From NCBI RefSeq assembly GCF_900188455.1, contig NZ_FZOL01000006.1, forward strand, positions 62,001-126,000: a DNA stretch of 64,000 nt, in the 5' to 3' direction. Both the position numbers and the translations under genes were made by a program. The notes beneath the pieces were generated by a model, which saw nothing but the letters and a program-made list of their open reading frames with translations, was not told where the DNA came from and did not search any database. The DNA comes from Pseudomonas japonica (GTDB lineage Bacteria > Pseudomonadota > Gammaproteobacteria > Pseudomonadales > Pseudomonadaceae). The first letter of the stretch is position 1; each line of letters starts with the position of its first letter. This document shows, one piece after another, positions 29,818-38,764 of this stretch.

Positions 29818-29844
29818 AGCCCCTTCCCGTTTCGGGTGGGGGCT
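29818..29844 (+). terminator. weak hairpin after flgE
   Basis: The outer stem AGCCCC/GGGGCT and inner stem CCCG/CGGG enclose a TTT loop. Only a poor T-run (TGTCGTTTG) follows, so it may attenuate readthrough or protect the flgBCDE mRNA end rather than stop all transcription. Confidence 0.5.
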
Positions 29845-29866
29845 TGTCGTTTGAGTGAGGTGAAAA

Positions 29867-30052
29867 ATGAAGCGACTGATGGTCGGGTTGTTGCTCGGAG
29901 CGGTGCTGACGGGCCAGGCTGCGGCGGCCATGGCGCCATGGTTTCGCTGGGAAAGCCAGGCCGACGGGCGTCTGGTGTGCTCGCAGCATTCGCCGGGGGA
30001 AGGCTGGAAGCGCTTTGCCGGGCCGTTCAACAATGCCGGCTGCCGGCCCTGA
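29867..30052 (+). CDS. small secreted protein of 61 residues between flgE and flgF
   Basis: The ATG follows GTGAGGTGA, a clear ribosome site. Residues 1-21 form a signal peptide (KRLMVGLLLGAVLTGQAAAA). The mature part is about 40 residues, tryptophan-rich, with two cysteines (near residues 38 and 59) that could form one disulfide. No family is recognised. The position, transcribed in the same direction inside the flagellar series, may be a coincidence or may mark a periplasmic accessory. The gene has no overlap with its neighbours. Confidence 0.7.
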   Translation: MKRLMVGLLLGAVLTGQAAAAMAPWFRWESQADGRLVCSQHSPGEGWKRFAGPFNNAGCRP

Positions 30053-30071
30053 TCTCTTGGGTGTTCTTCCG

Positions 30072-30137
30072 GGTCTCATCGCGGGCTTTGGAGTCGCCGC
30101 GGACCTTGTGGGAGCGGGCGTTGCCCGCGATGAGGCC
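30072..30137. repeat. REP-type palindrome pair upstream of flgF
   Basis: The left segment GGTCTCATCGCGGGC (30072-30086) faces GCCCGCGATGAGGCC (30123-30137). The right half also contains the GTGGGAGCGGGCGTTGCCCGCGATGAGG core found at 48980-49008. This is a REP doublet lying only 27 bp upstream of the candidate FleR site of flgF. Confidence 0.8.
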
Positions 30138-30163
30138 CGAAAGGCAGACGAAAGGGCGGGATC

Positions 30164-30179
30164 TTGCCGCCACCGGCAA
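30164..30179. promoter_or_regulatory. palindrome TTGCCG-N4-CGGCAA upstream of flgF, candidate FleR site
   Basis: TTGCCGCCACCGGCAA matches the flgB upstream palindrome except for one central base. It lies about 97 bp upstream of the flgF sigma-54 element. A CGGCAAA half-site is also present at 30231. Confidence 0.6.
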
Positions 30180-30275
30180 AGCCAGCGCCGATAATTTGTC
30201 TTCTCCCTCTGCTACAGCCTTCCCAAAAACCGGCAAAGTCCCGAAAACACGGGCCTTTTCCCGGCTGTTCAAAAA

Positions 30276-30292
30276 CTGGATCGAAAATTGCT
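30276..30292 (+). promoter_or_regulatory. sigma-54 promoter of flgF operon
   Basis: CTGGATCGAAAATTGCT has GG and GC doublets ten bases apart and a full TTGC block. The -24 block is TGGA rather than TGGC. The flgF start at 30352 is 60 bp downstream. Known FleR/RpoN control of flgF-L in P. aeruginosa agrees. No other gene lies in 30053-30351. Confidence 0.78.
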
Positions 30293-30351
30293 TTCATCGC
30301 ACGACAGCAGCGGTGAACGGCAAGTGTTCGCCAGCGCAGCGGAGGATGACT

Positions 30352-31092
30352 GTGGACAAGATGCTTTACGTGGCCATGACCGGCGCCAGCCAGAACGCGC
30401 TGGCGCAGAAGGCCCACGCCAACAACCTGGCGAACATTTCCACCAGTGGTTTCCAGCGCGACCTCGAACAGGCGCGCTCGATGCCGGTATTCGGTGACAG
30501 CTTTCCGGCGCGGGCCTATGCCATGACCGAGCGCCCGGCGACCGACTTCACCCCGGGTGCGCTGCAGGAAACCGGCCGTGACCTGGATATCGCCGTGGGT
30601 GGCGACGGTTTCATCGCCGTCCAGGCCCCCGACGGCAGCGAAGCCTACGTGCGCACCGCCAGCCTGAACATTGACGCGGTCGGCGTGCTGCGCGCCGGCA
30701 ACGGCATGCCGGTGATGGGCAACGGTGGTCCGATCGCCGTGCCGCCGGAGCAGAAGGTCGAAGTCGGCCAGGACGGCACCATCAGCATTCGCGCCATGGG
30801 CGAAGGCCCGCGGGTGATGGCCGAGGTCGATCGCATCAAGCTGGTCAACCCCGACCTGAAGAACATGACCAAGGGCCTCGATGGCCTGATCCACACCAAG
30901 AGTGGCCAGCCTGCCGACGCCGATGCCAATGTGCAGGTGGTGTCCGGTTTCCTCGAGGCCAGCAACGTCAACGCGGTGGAAGAGATGACCTCGGTGCTGG
31001 CCCTGGCCCGGCAATTCGAATTGCACGTAAAGATGATGAACACGGCCAAGGAAGGCGACGAAGCCATGGCTCGGGTTTTGCAAATCAGCTAA
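30352..31092 (+). CDS. flgF: proximal rod protein FlgF
   Basis: The 246-residue protein starts with GTG (MDKMLYVAMTGASQNALAQKAHANNLANI). The ribosome site GGAGG at 30341-30345 is six bases before the GTG and abuts the ATG at 30346, so the GTG is chosen. The C-terminal NVNAVEEMTSVLALARQFELHVKMMNTAKEGDE helix is typical. FlgF joins proximal and distal rod. Confidence 0.96.
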   Translation: MDKMLYVAMTGASQNALAQKAHANNLANISTSGFQRDLEQARSMPVFGDSFPARAYAMTERPATDFTPGALQETGRDLDIAVGGDGFIAVQAPDGSEAYVRTASLNIDAVGVLRAGNGMPVMGNGGPIAVPPEQKVEVGQDGTISIRAMGEGPRVMAEVDRIKLVNPDLKNMTKGLDGLIHTKSGQPADADANVQVVSGFLEASNVNAVEEMTSVLALARQFELHVKMMNTAKEGDEAMARVLQIS

Positions 31093-31138
31093 TTGACACA
31101 GGCGTTGCGCCGTAAAACAGGCGTACGAGGAGAACAGC

Positions 31139-31924
31139 ATGCTTCCGGCTCTTTGGGTCAGTAAAACCGGTCTGTCCGCCCAGGACACCAACCTGACCGT
31201 CATTTCCAACAACCTGGCCAACGTTTCGACCACCGGCTTCAAGCGCGATCGCGCCGAATTCCAGGACCTGCTCTACCAGGTGAAACGCCAGCCGGGCGCC
31301 CAGTCGACCCAGGACAGCGAGCTGCCGTCGGGTCTGCAGGTAGGTACCGGTGTGCGCATCGTCGGCACCCAGAAGAACTTCATGACCGGCAGCCTGCAGA
31401 CCACCGAAAACCCGCTGGACATGGCGGTCAACGGTCGTGGTTTCTTCCAGGTCCTGCAGCCGGACGGCACCGTTTCCTACACCCGTGACGGCACCTTCCA
31501 CCTGAACTCCGATGGCCAGATCGTCACCGCCAACGGCTTCGCCCTGGAGCCGGCCATCGTCGTGCCGCCGGACGCGCAGACCTTCACCGTCGGCCAGGAC
31601 GGCACCGTGTCGATCACCACCGCCGGCAACCCGGCCGCGCAGATCATCGGCAACATCCAGACCGCCGACTTCATCAACCCGGCCGGCCTGCAGTCCATGG
31701 GTGGCAACCTGTTCCTGGAAACCGCCGCCAGCGGCGCGCCGCAGATCGGCACCCCGGGCCTGAACGGCTTCGGTACCACCATGCAGCAGACCCTGGAGAA
31801 CTCCAACGTCAGCACCGTGGAAGAACTGGTCAACATGATCACCACCCAGCGCGCCTACGAGATGAACTCCAAGGTGATTTCCACCGCCGACCAGATGCTC
31901 TCGTACGTTACCCAGAACCTGTAA
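31139..31924 (+). CDS. flgG: distal rod protein FlgG
   Basis: The 261-residue protein has the axial N-terminus (MLPALWVSKTGLSAQDTNLTVISNNLANVSTTGFKRDRAEFQDLLYQ). The conserved NVSTVEELVNMITTQRAYEMNSKVISTADQML C-terminus is present. Length is exactly that expected for FlgG. A GAGGAG-type site precedes the ATG. Confidence 0.97.
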   Translation: MLPALWVSKTGLSAQDTNLTVISNNLANVSTTGFKRDRAEFQDLLYQVKRQPGAQSTQDSELPSGLQVGTGVRIVGTQKNFMTGSLQTTENPLDMAVNGRGFFQVLQPDGTVSYTRDGTFHLNSDGQIVTANGFALEPAIVVPPDAQTFTVGQDGTVSITTAGNPAAQIIGNIQTADFINPAGLQSMGGNLFLETAASGAPQIGTPGLNGFGTTMQQTLENSNVSTVEELVNMITTQRAYEMNSKVISTADQMLSYVTQNL

Positions 31925-31975
31925 TTGAACCTTCAGGTACTCCCGCGCCATCCGTTACACCGTGAGGTCAGAGTC

Positions 31976-32671
31976 ATGAGCCGTTTGTTGTCCGTTTTCG
32001 CCCTGGGGGGGGTGGTGTTGCTGGCAGGTTGCGTCGCGCCGACGCCCAAGCCCAACGATCCGTACTACGCGCCGGTATTGCCGCGTACGCCCCTGCCGGC
32101 GGCCGCCAACAACGGCTCGATCTACCAGGCGGGGTTCGAGCAGAACATGTACGGCGACCGCAAGGCGTTCCGGGTCGGTGACATCATCACCATCACCCTC
32201 AACGAGCGCACCCAGGCGAGCAAGAACGCGGGCTCGCAGGTGGCCAAGGACAGCAACGCCAACATCGGCCTGACCTCGCTGTTCGGTTCGAGCCTGACCA
32301 CCAACAACCCGATCGGCGGCAACGACCTGAGTCTCAGCGCTGGCTACAGCGGCGAGCGGGCGACCAAGGGCGACAGCAAGGCGGCCCAGGGCAACACCCT
32401 GACCGGCTCGATCACGGTGACCGTGGCCGACGTGCTGCCCAACGGCATCATCGCCGTGCGCGGCGAGAAGTGGATGACCCTGAACACCGGTGACGAGCTG
32501 GTGCGCATCGCCGGCCTGGTGCGGGCGGACGACATCTCCACCGACAACACCGTGCCGTCGACCCGGGTGGCGGATGCGCGCATCACCTATTCGGGCACCG
32601 GAGCCTTCGCCGACGCCAGTCAGCCGGGCTGGTTCGACCGTTTCTTCCTCAGCCCGCTTTTCCCGTTCTAG
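31976..32671 (+). CDS. flgH: L-ring lipoprotein FlgH
   Basis: The 231-residue protein has a lipoprotein signal with lipobox LLAGC (Cys19). The domain [28 protein letters not shown] and the C-terminal [16 protein letters not shown] region are FlgH hallmarks. It forms the outer-membrane bushing around the rod. The ATG at 31976 follows GTGAGGTCAGAGTC. Confidence 0.97.
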   Translation: MSRLLSVFALGGVVLLAGCVAPTPKPNDPYYAPVLPRTPLPAAANNGSIYQAGFEQNMYGDRKAFRVGDIITITLNERTQASKNAGSQVAKDSNANIGLTSLFGSSLTTNNPIGGNDLSLSAGYSGERATKGDSKAAQGNTLTGSITVTVADVLPNGIIAVRGEKWMTLNTGDELVRIAGLVRADDISTDNTVPSTRVADARITYSGTGAFADASQPGWFDRFFLSPLFPF

Positions 32672-32683
32672 GTCCGGCCGTCC

Positions 32684-33793
32684 ATGTTCAACTTCAAGCA
32701 ACTCGTCGCGGCGACCCTCCTGCTGGCCTCGGCATTCAGTGCCCAGGCCGAGCGCCTGAAGGACATCGCCAGCATTTCCGGCGTGCGCTCCAACCAACTG
32801 ATCGGCTATGGCCTGGTGGTGGGGCTGAACGGCACGGGTGACCAGACCACCCAGACGCCGTTCACCCTGCAGACCTTCAACAACATGCTCTCGCAGTTCG
32901 GCATCAAGGTGCCGGCGGGCTCGGGCAACGTGCAGTTGAAGAACGTCGCCGCGGTGTCGGTGCACGCCGACCTGCCGCCGTTCGCCAAGCCGGGGCAGGT
33001 GGTCGACATCACCGTGTCGTCCATCGGCAACTCCAAGAGCCTGCGTGGCGGCAGCCTGTTGATGACGCCGCTCAAGGGTATTGACGGCAACGTCTACGCC
33101 ATCGCCCAGGGCAACCTGGTGGTCGGCGGTTTCGACGCCGAGGGTCGCGACGGTTCGAAGATCACCGTCAACGTTCCGTCGGCCGGGCGGATTCCCGGCG
33201 GTGCCAGCGTCGAGCGCGCCGTGCCCAGTGGGTTCAACCAGGGCAACAGCCTGACCCTGAACCTCAACCGTCCGGACTTCACCACCGCCAAGCGCATCGT
33301 CGACAAGGTCAACGAACTGCTCGGCCCGGGGGTCGCCCAGGCCGTCGATGGCGGTTCGGTGCGGGTGACCGCGCCGCTCGATCCGGGCCAGCGGGTCGAC
33401 TACCTGTCGATCCTGGAAAACCTCGAGATCGATCCGGGCCAGGCGGTGGCCAAGGTCATCATCAACTCGCGCACCGGGACCATCGTCATCGGCCAGAACG
33501 TCAAGGTGTCGCCGGCGGCCGTGACCCACGGCAGCCTCACCGTGACCATCACCGAAGACCCGATCGTCAGCCAGCCCGGCGCCTTCTCCAATGGCCAGAC
33601 CGCCGTGGTTCCGCGTTCGCGGGTCAACGCCGAGCAGGAAGCCAAGCCGATGTTCAAGTTCGGTCCGGGCACCACGCTCGACGAGATCGTCCGTGCCGTC
33701 AATCAGGTGGGCGCCGCGCCCAGTGACCTGATGGCCATCCTCGAAGCCCTGAAGCAGGCCGGTGCGTTGCAGGCCGACCTGATCGTGATCTGA
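32684..33793 (+). CDS. flgI: P-ring protein FlgI
   Basis: The 369-residue periplasmic protein has a signal peptide (residues 1-21, ending SAQAE). Strongly conserved stretches include [32 protein letters not shown] and the C-terminal [21 protein letters not shown]. It builds the P ring with help from FlgA, encoded 11 kb away on the other strand. Confidence 0.97.
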   Translation: MFNFKQLVAATLLLASAFSAQAERLKDIASISGVRSNQLIGYGLVVGLNGTGDQTTQTPFTLQTFNNMLSQFGIKVPAGSGNVQLKNVAAVSVHADLPPFAKPGQVVDITVSSIGNSKSLRGGSLLMTPLKGIDGNVYAIAQGNLVVGGFDAEGRDGSKITVNVPSAGRIPGGASVERAVPSGFNQGNSLTLNLNRPDFTTAKRIVDKVNELLGPGVAQAVDGGSVRVTAPLDPGQRVDYLSILENLEIDPGQAVAKVIINSRTGTIVIGQNVKVSPAAVTHGSLTVTITEDPIVSQPGAFSNGQTAVVPRSRVNAEQEAKPMFKFGPGTTLDEIVRAVNQVGAAPSDLMAILEALKQAGALQADLIVI

Positions 33794-33805
33794 GGACGCG
33801 CGCCC

Positions 33806-34999
33806 ATGGACATGCCGAAAAGCACGACGTTCAGCACCGCCGACAGCGGTGCCTATACCGACCTCAATCGCCTCAATTCGCTGAAGGTCGGCGACCGTGA
33901 CAGCGAGGGCAACCTGCGCAAGGTGGCCCAGGAGTTCGAGTCGCTGTTCCTCAACGAAATGCTCAAGTCGGTGCGTTCGGCCACCGACGTGCTGGCCAAG
34001 GACAACCCGCTCAACACCGAGACCACCAAGCAGTACCAGTCGATGTACGACCAGCAGCTGGCGGTGAGCCTGTCCCGCGAGGGCGGTGGCATCGGCCTGC
34101 AGGACGTGCTGATGCGCCAGTTGTCCAAGCAGAAGGCCAGCGCCCCGAACACCAGCCCGTTCCCGCGGGTCGATACCCAGCAGCGCGCGCTGTGGGCGAG
34201 CAAGGTGGCCGAGCCGGTGCGCAGCGGCGACGACTCGACTGGCACGCGCAACGATGTCGCCGCGCTCAACTCGCGGCGCCTGGCGCTGCCGGGCAAGCTC
34301 ACCGATCGCCTGCTGGCCGGTATCGTGCCGACGGCGGCCACCACCAACAACGCCGCGATTCCGGGGCGGACCACGGCCATGACCGACGCGGTGGTCAAGG
34401 GCGACTGGGAACCGGCGCAGACCTTCGCCGCGCCGGGTTCGTCCATGCGCATCTACGGCCGTGCCGTGGCCCAGCCACCACTGGCACCGGCGAAGAAGGC
34501 CTTCGACTCCAGCGACGACTTCGTCGCCACCATGCTGCCGATGGCCGAGCAGGCGGCGAAGCGCATCGGCATCGATCCCCGCTATCTGGTGGCCCAGGCC
34601 GCGCTGGAAACCGGCTGGGGCAAGTCGGTCATGCGCGCCGCCGACGGCGGCAGCAGTCACAACCTGTTCGGCATCAAGGCCAGTGGCAACTGGCAGGGCG
34701 ATTCGGCGCGGGCGATCACCAGCGAGTTCCGCGATGGCAAGTTCGTCAAGGAAACCGCGGCGTTCCGTTCCTACGACTCGTACCAGGACAGCTTCCACGA
34801 CCTGGTCAGCCTGCTGCAGAACAACGCGCGCTATCAAGATGCGGTGAAGGCTGCCGATAACCCAGAACAATTCGTGCGAGAGCTGCAGAAAGCCGGGTAC
34901 GCGACCGACCCGGCCTACGCCAGCAAGATCTCGCAGATCGCAAAACAGATGAAGTCGTACGAAAGCTACGCGGCGCTCAGCCCAACGACGAAACTATAA
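33806..34999 (+). CDS. flgJ: rod-cap peptidoglycan hydrolase FlgJ
   Basis: The 397-residue bifunctional protein has an N-terminal rod-binding domain (about 30-100, VAQEFESLFLNEMLKSVRSA). A long Ala/Thr-rich linker leads to a GH73 glucosaminidase domain (about 235-390). The catalytic glutamate is in AQAALETGWGKS, near residue 267. It opens the peptidoglycan so the rod can pass. The linker is long compared with the enterobacterial protein, as usual in Pseudomonas. Confidence 0.96.
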   Translation: MDMPKSTTFSTADSGAYTDLNRLNSLKVGDRDSEGNLRKVAQEFESLFLNEMLKSVRSATDVLAKDNPLNTETTKQYQSMYDQQLAVSLSREGGGIGLQDVLMRQLSKQKASAPNTSPFPRVDTQQRALWASKVAEPVRSGDDSTGTRNDVAALNSRRLALPGKLTDRLLAGIVPTAATTNNAAIPGRTTAMTDAVVKGDWEPAQTFAAPGSSMRIYGRAVAQPPLAPAKKAFDSSDDFVATMLPMAEQAAKRIGIDPRYLVAQAALETGWGKSVMRAADGGSSHNLFGIKASGNWQGDSARAITSEFRDGKFVKETAAFRSYDSYQDSFHDLVSLLQNNARYQDAVKAADNPEQFVRELQKAGYATDPAYASKISQIAKQMKSYESYAALSPTTKL

Positions 35000-35009
35000 G
35001 GTTTGAACC

Positions 35010-37061
35010 ATGGCGAGTTTGATCAGCATCGGGATGTCGGGACTTGGGGCCGCTCAGTCGGGCCTGCATACCACAGGTAACAACATTGCCAATGCCGACG
35101 TGGCCGGCTATTCGCGCCAGCAGAACGTCCAGACCACGACCGGTTCGATCCGCTATGGCCAGGTCTACATTGGCTCCGGTACCACCCTGGCCGACGTGCG
35201 CCGGGTGTACAACGCCTTTCTCGACAACCAGTTGCAGGCCAGCACCTCGCTGAACAGCGATGCCGCCGCGTACCTGAAGCAGATCACCTCGGTGGACAAC
35301 CTGCTGTCGGATGCCAACACCGGTGTCACCGGTGCCCTGAAGAGCTTCTTCAGCGCGCTCCAGGGCCTTTCCGCCAAGCCCAATGACGATGCCTCGCGCC
35401 AGCTGCTGCTGACCAACGCCGAATCGCTGGCCAACCGCTTCAACACCATCAGCGCGCAGTTCAAGGAACAGAACAGCAATATCAACGGCAACCTCAAGTC
35501 GATGACCGAACAGGTCAACAACCTGGCCAAGACCGTTGCCTCGCTCAACGAACAGATCGCCAAGGTCGCCGCGATCAACGGCCAGCCCAACGACCTGATG
35601 GACCAGCGGGATGAAACCATTCGCCAGTTGAACGAGCTGGTCGGGGTACAGACCACCAACCGCAACGGCAATATCGACGTCACCCTGGCCAACGGCCAGT
35701 CGCTGGTCCTGGGCACCAGCGTCAATGCCCTGAGCGTGGTCACCAGCACCACCGACCCGAGCCAGGTATCGATCAAGCTGGGTTACAACAACTCCACCGT
35801 GGACGTGACCAACTCCCTCACCGGTGGCGAGATCGGTGGCCTGCTGCGCTATCGCAAGGACACCCTGATCCCGGCGCAGAACGAGATCGGCCGCCTGGCC
35901 CTGGTCATGGCCGACAAGGTCAACTCCCAGCTGGCCCAGGGCATCGACAAGAACGGCGAGTTCGGCGCGGCCCTGTTCAACGACATCAACAGTGCGCTGT
36001 CGATGGCCGGGCGCAGCCTCGCCATGAGCGGCAACAGCGCCGGCTCCGGCAACCTCGACGTGGTGATCAAGGACACCAGTCTGCTGAGCACCAGCGACTA
36101 CCAGGTGACCTTCACCAGCGCCACCAGCTACACCGTGCGCAAGCTGCCGGACAACACCAGCATGGGCAGCTTCGACCTCAACACCACGCCGCAGCCGGTG
36201 ATCGACGGTTTCAGCCTCAACCTCAGGGGTGGGGCGCTCAGCGCCGGCGACAGCTTCAAGATCACTCCGACCCGCAACGGCGCGGCCAACCTCGACGTGG
36301 TCATGACCGACTCGAAGAAGCTGGCCATGGCCGCTCCGCTGAGCGCCACCGCGGGCGGCAGCAACACCGGTACCGGCGTGATCAGTCAGCCGGTGCTGAA
36401 ATCGGTCCTCGACATCGCCGATCCGGCCCAGCGTCTGGAACTGCAGAACGGCATCAAGCATTCGACACCGGTACGCCTGGTCTTCGGTGACGAAAACGTG
36501 ACCCCGCAGACCTACCAGATGGTCAACGCCAAGGGTGACCCGATCGGTGCGCCCGGTACCTTCATTCCCGGCCAGGGCAACACCCTGCAGTTGAACATCC
36601 CGATGGTGGACGCCAGCGGTGCGCCGGTGCTCGACGGCAGTGGCGTGCAGAAGACCATCGCCGTGCAGATGGATGTCAGCGGCGCGCCGAAGAAGGGTGA
36701 CAGCTACAGCATCGCCCTGACCGGCGCCTCGTCCTCGGACAACCGCAACGGCCTGAGCCTGCTGGAGCTGCAGAACAAGCAAACTGTCGACGTCGGCAGC
36801 GCGACCAAGGGCGTCAGCCTCACCGATGCCTACGGCAAGCTGGTGGAAAGCGTCGGTGCCAAGACCCAGCAGGCCAAGATGGACAGCTCGGCGACCGGGG
36901 CCATCCTGACCCAGGCCAAGGCTTCGCGCGACTCCCTGTCCGGCGTGCAGCTGGATGAAGAGGCCGGCAACCTGGTCAAGTACCAGCAGTACTACACCGC
37001 TTCGTCGCAGATCATCAAGGCGGCGCAGGAAGTCTTCAACACGCTGATCAGTGCGCTTTAA
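35010..37061 (+). CDS. flgK: hook-filament junction protein FlgK (HAP1)
   Basis: The 683-residue protein has the axial N-terminus (LISIGMSGLGAAQSGLHTTGNNIANADVAGYSRQQ). A large variable middle covers about 250-580. The C-terminal coiled region is SGVQLDEEAGNLVKYQQYYTASSQIIKAAQEVFNTLI. It joins hook and filament and is a FlgN client. Confidence 0.97.
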   Translation: MASLISIGMSGLGAAQSGLHTTGNNIANADVAGYSRQQNVQTTTGSIRYGQVYIGSGTTLADVRRVYNAFLDNQLQASTSLNSDAAAYLKQITSVDNLLSDANTGVTGALKSFFSALQGLSAKPNDDASRQLLLTNAESLANRFNTISAQFKEQNSNINGNLKSMTEQVNNLAKTVASLNEQIAKVAAINGQPNDLMDQRDETIRQLNELVGVQTTNRNGNIDVTLANGQSLVLGTSVNALSVVTSTTDPSQVSIKLGYNNSTVDVTNSLTGGEIGGLLRYRKDTLIPAQNEIGRLALVMADKVNSQLAQGIDKNGEFGAALFNDINSALSMAGRSLAMSGNSAGSGNLDVVIKDTSLLSTSDYQVTFTSATSYTVRKLPDNTSMGSFDLNTTPQPVIDGFSLNLRGGALSAGDSFKITPTRNGAANLDVVMTDSKKLAMAAPLSATAGGSNTGTGVISQPVLKSVLDIADPAQRLELQNGIKHSTPVRLVFGDENVTPQTYQMVNAKGDPIGAPGTFIPGQGNTLQLNIPMVDASGAPVLDGSGVQKTIAVQMDVSGAPKKGDSYSIALTGASSSDNRNGLSLLELQNKQTVDVGSATKGVSLTDAYGKLVESVGAKTQQAKMDSSATGAILTQAKASRDSLSGVQLDEEAGNLVKYQQYYTASSQIIKAAQEVFNTLISAL

Positions 37062-37074
37062 GGAGTCGTAGACC

Positions 37075-38649
37075 ATGCGTATTTCCACCTCCCAGTACTA
37101 CGAATCCAGCGCGGCCAACTACCAGCGCAACTACTCCAACGTGGTCAAGAGCGGCGAGGAAGCCAGCGACCTGATCCGCGTGCGCACCGCCGCCGACGAT
37201 CCGGTGGGTGCCGCGCGCCTGCTGCAGCTCGACCACCAGAGCTCGATGCTGGAGCAGTACGCCACCAACACCACCTCGGTGCGCAACAGTCTGAGTCAGG
37301 CCGAAACCACGCTGAACTCGATCAACACCCTGCTGCAGCGGGTCAACGAGCTGGCCCTCGGCGCGGGCAACGCGACCTTCACCGACACCGAGCGCAAGGC
37401 CACCGCCACCGAGCTGGGCAAGCTCGAAGAGCAGTTGCTGAGCCTGATGAACACCCGTGACGAAAACGGCCAGTACCTGTTCTCCGGGTCCCGGGGCGAT
37501 ACCCAGCCGTTCGCGCGCAACGCCGATGGTACCTACGCCTACATGGGTGACGAGGGCGAGCTGCAACTGCAGGTCGGCGACATGCTCACCATGGCGGCCG
37601 GCAACAGCGGCGCCACGGCGTTCCAGCAGGCGCTGAACACCAACCGCACGCAGACCACCCTGACCGCGCCGACCCCGGATGACGGCCGCGTGCGCCTGAC
37701 CGACGGGCAGATGTCCAGTGCCGTGGGCTACAACGACCAGTTCCGCAGCGGCCAGCCGTATACCGTGACCCTGCTCAGCAGCACCCAGTTCAAGATCACC
37801 GACGGCGCCGGCAACGACGTCACCACCGAAGCGACCAACTCCGGCACCTTCGACCCGGGTACCATCGGTGGCAGTTCGGTCACCTTCCGCGGCGTCGATC
37901 TGCGCCTGAACATCAACCTGCAGCCGGGCGACACCAACCCCGACGCGGTGGTCGCCGGCCATAGCTTCACCCTGCAAAGCAAGCCGGACACCATCACCGG
38001 CATCCGCAGTCCGGGCAACGGCTCCAGCACCCAGGTCAGTTCGACCCAGGTGGTCGACGCCGACAAGTACGCCAAGGCCTTTCCGTCCGGCGGCGCGGTG
38101 ATCAAGTTCACCAGCGCCACCGATTTCGAGCTGTATGCCCAGCCGCTGGGACCTGACAGCCGTCCGGTGGCCAACGGTACCGTTTCCGGTACGCCGCCGA
38201 CCGCCACCGCGGCCGGTGTGCAGTTCACCTTCAGCGGTGCGCCTGGCGCCACTGACCAGTACACCGTGCAGGTCAACAAGCATCAGACGCAAAGCGTGCT
38301 GGATACCGTCAGCCAACTGCGCCAGGCGCTGGAGAAGCCGATCGACGGCAGCGTCGCCGGTCAGCAGCAACTGCGCGAAGACCTCGATGCCGCCATCTCC
38401 AACATCAGCAGCGGACAGAACCAGCTGGCCTACACCGTCACCTCCATCGGTGCCCGTGGCAAGGCCCTGGACCTGCAGGAACTGGCCAACGAAAGCCTGA
38501 GCATTGCCAACTCCACCACCCAGTCGTCGATCCGCGACTCGGATCCGGCCGAGGTGATGACCCGCCTGACCCTGCAGCAGACCATGCTCCAGGCGTCGCA
38601 GATGGCCTTCAGCAAGATCAGCCAGCTGAGCCTGTTCAACCGTCTGTAA
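37075..38649 (+). CDS. flgL: hook-filament junction protein FlgL (HAP3)
   Basis: The 524-residue protein has the flagellin-like N-terminus RISTSQYYESSAANYQRNYSNVVKSGEEASDLIRVRTAADDPVGAARLLQL and the C-terminal LTLQQTMLQASQMAFSKISQLSLFNRL. It is longer than the enterobacterial protein because of an insert at about 190-430. It is the last gene of the flgF-L series and is followed directly by the glycosylation island. Confidence 0.96.
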   Translation: MRISTSQYYESSAANYQRNYSNVVKSGEEASDLIRVRTAADDPVGAARLLQLDHQSSMLEQYATNTTSVRNSLSQAETTLNSINTLLQRVNELALGAGNATFTDTERKATATELGKLEEQLLSLMNTRDENGQYLFSGSRGDTQPFARNADGTYAYMGDEGELQLQVGDMLTMAAGNSGATAFQQALNTNRTQTTLTAPTPDDGRVRLTDGQMSSAVGYNDQFRSGQPYTVTLLSSTQFKITDGAGNDVTTEATNSGTFDPGTIGGSSVTFRGVDLRLNINLQPGDTNPDAVVAGHSFTLQSKPDTITGIRSPGNGSSTQVSSTQVVDADKYAKAFPSGGAVIKFTSATDFELYAQPLGPDSRPVANGTVSGTPPTATAAGVQFTFSGAPGATDQYTVQVNKHQTQSVLDTVSQLRQALEKPIDGSVAGQQQLREDLDAAISNISSGQNQLAYTVTSIGARGKALDLQELANESLSIANSTTQSSIRDSDPAEVMTRLTLQQTMLQASQMAFSKISQLSLFNRL

Positions 38650-38764
38650 TACCGCGTTTCCCGCCGCGTCGTCCCACTGACGCGCGGCGGTTCCATCCGC
38701 CATTCCCCACGCTCCAGGCTGTTCCGATTCACCCGAGAGCAGTCTCCGGCCGAGAGTCTTCGTC

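Noticed and set aside
31955-34870. 971-codon minus-strand frame across flgH-flgI-flgJ
   Set aside because: It overlaps three well-identified flagellar genes and has typical shadow composition.
34977-37088. 703-codon minus-strand frame under flgK
   Set aside because: Shadow of flgK, with Gly/Val/Arg/His-rich composition.
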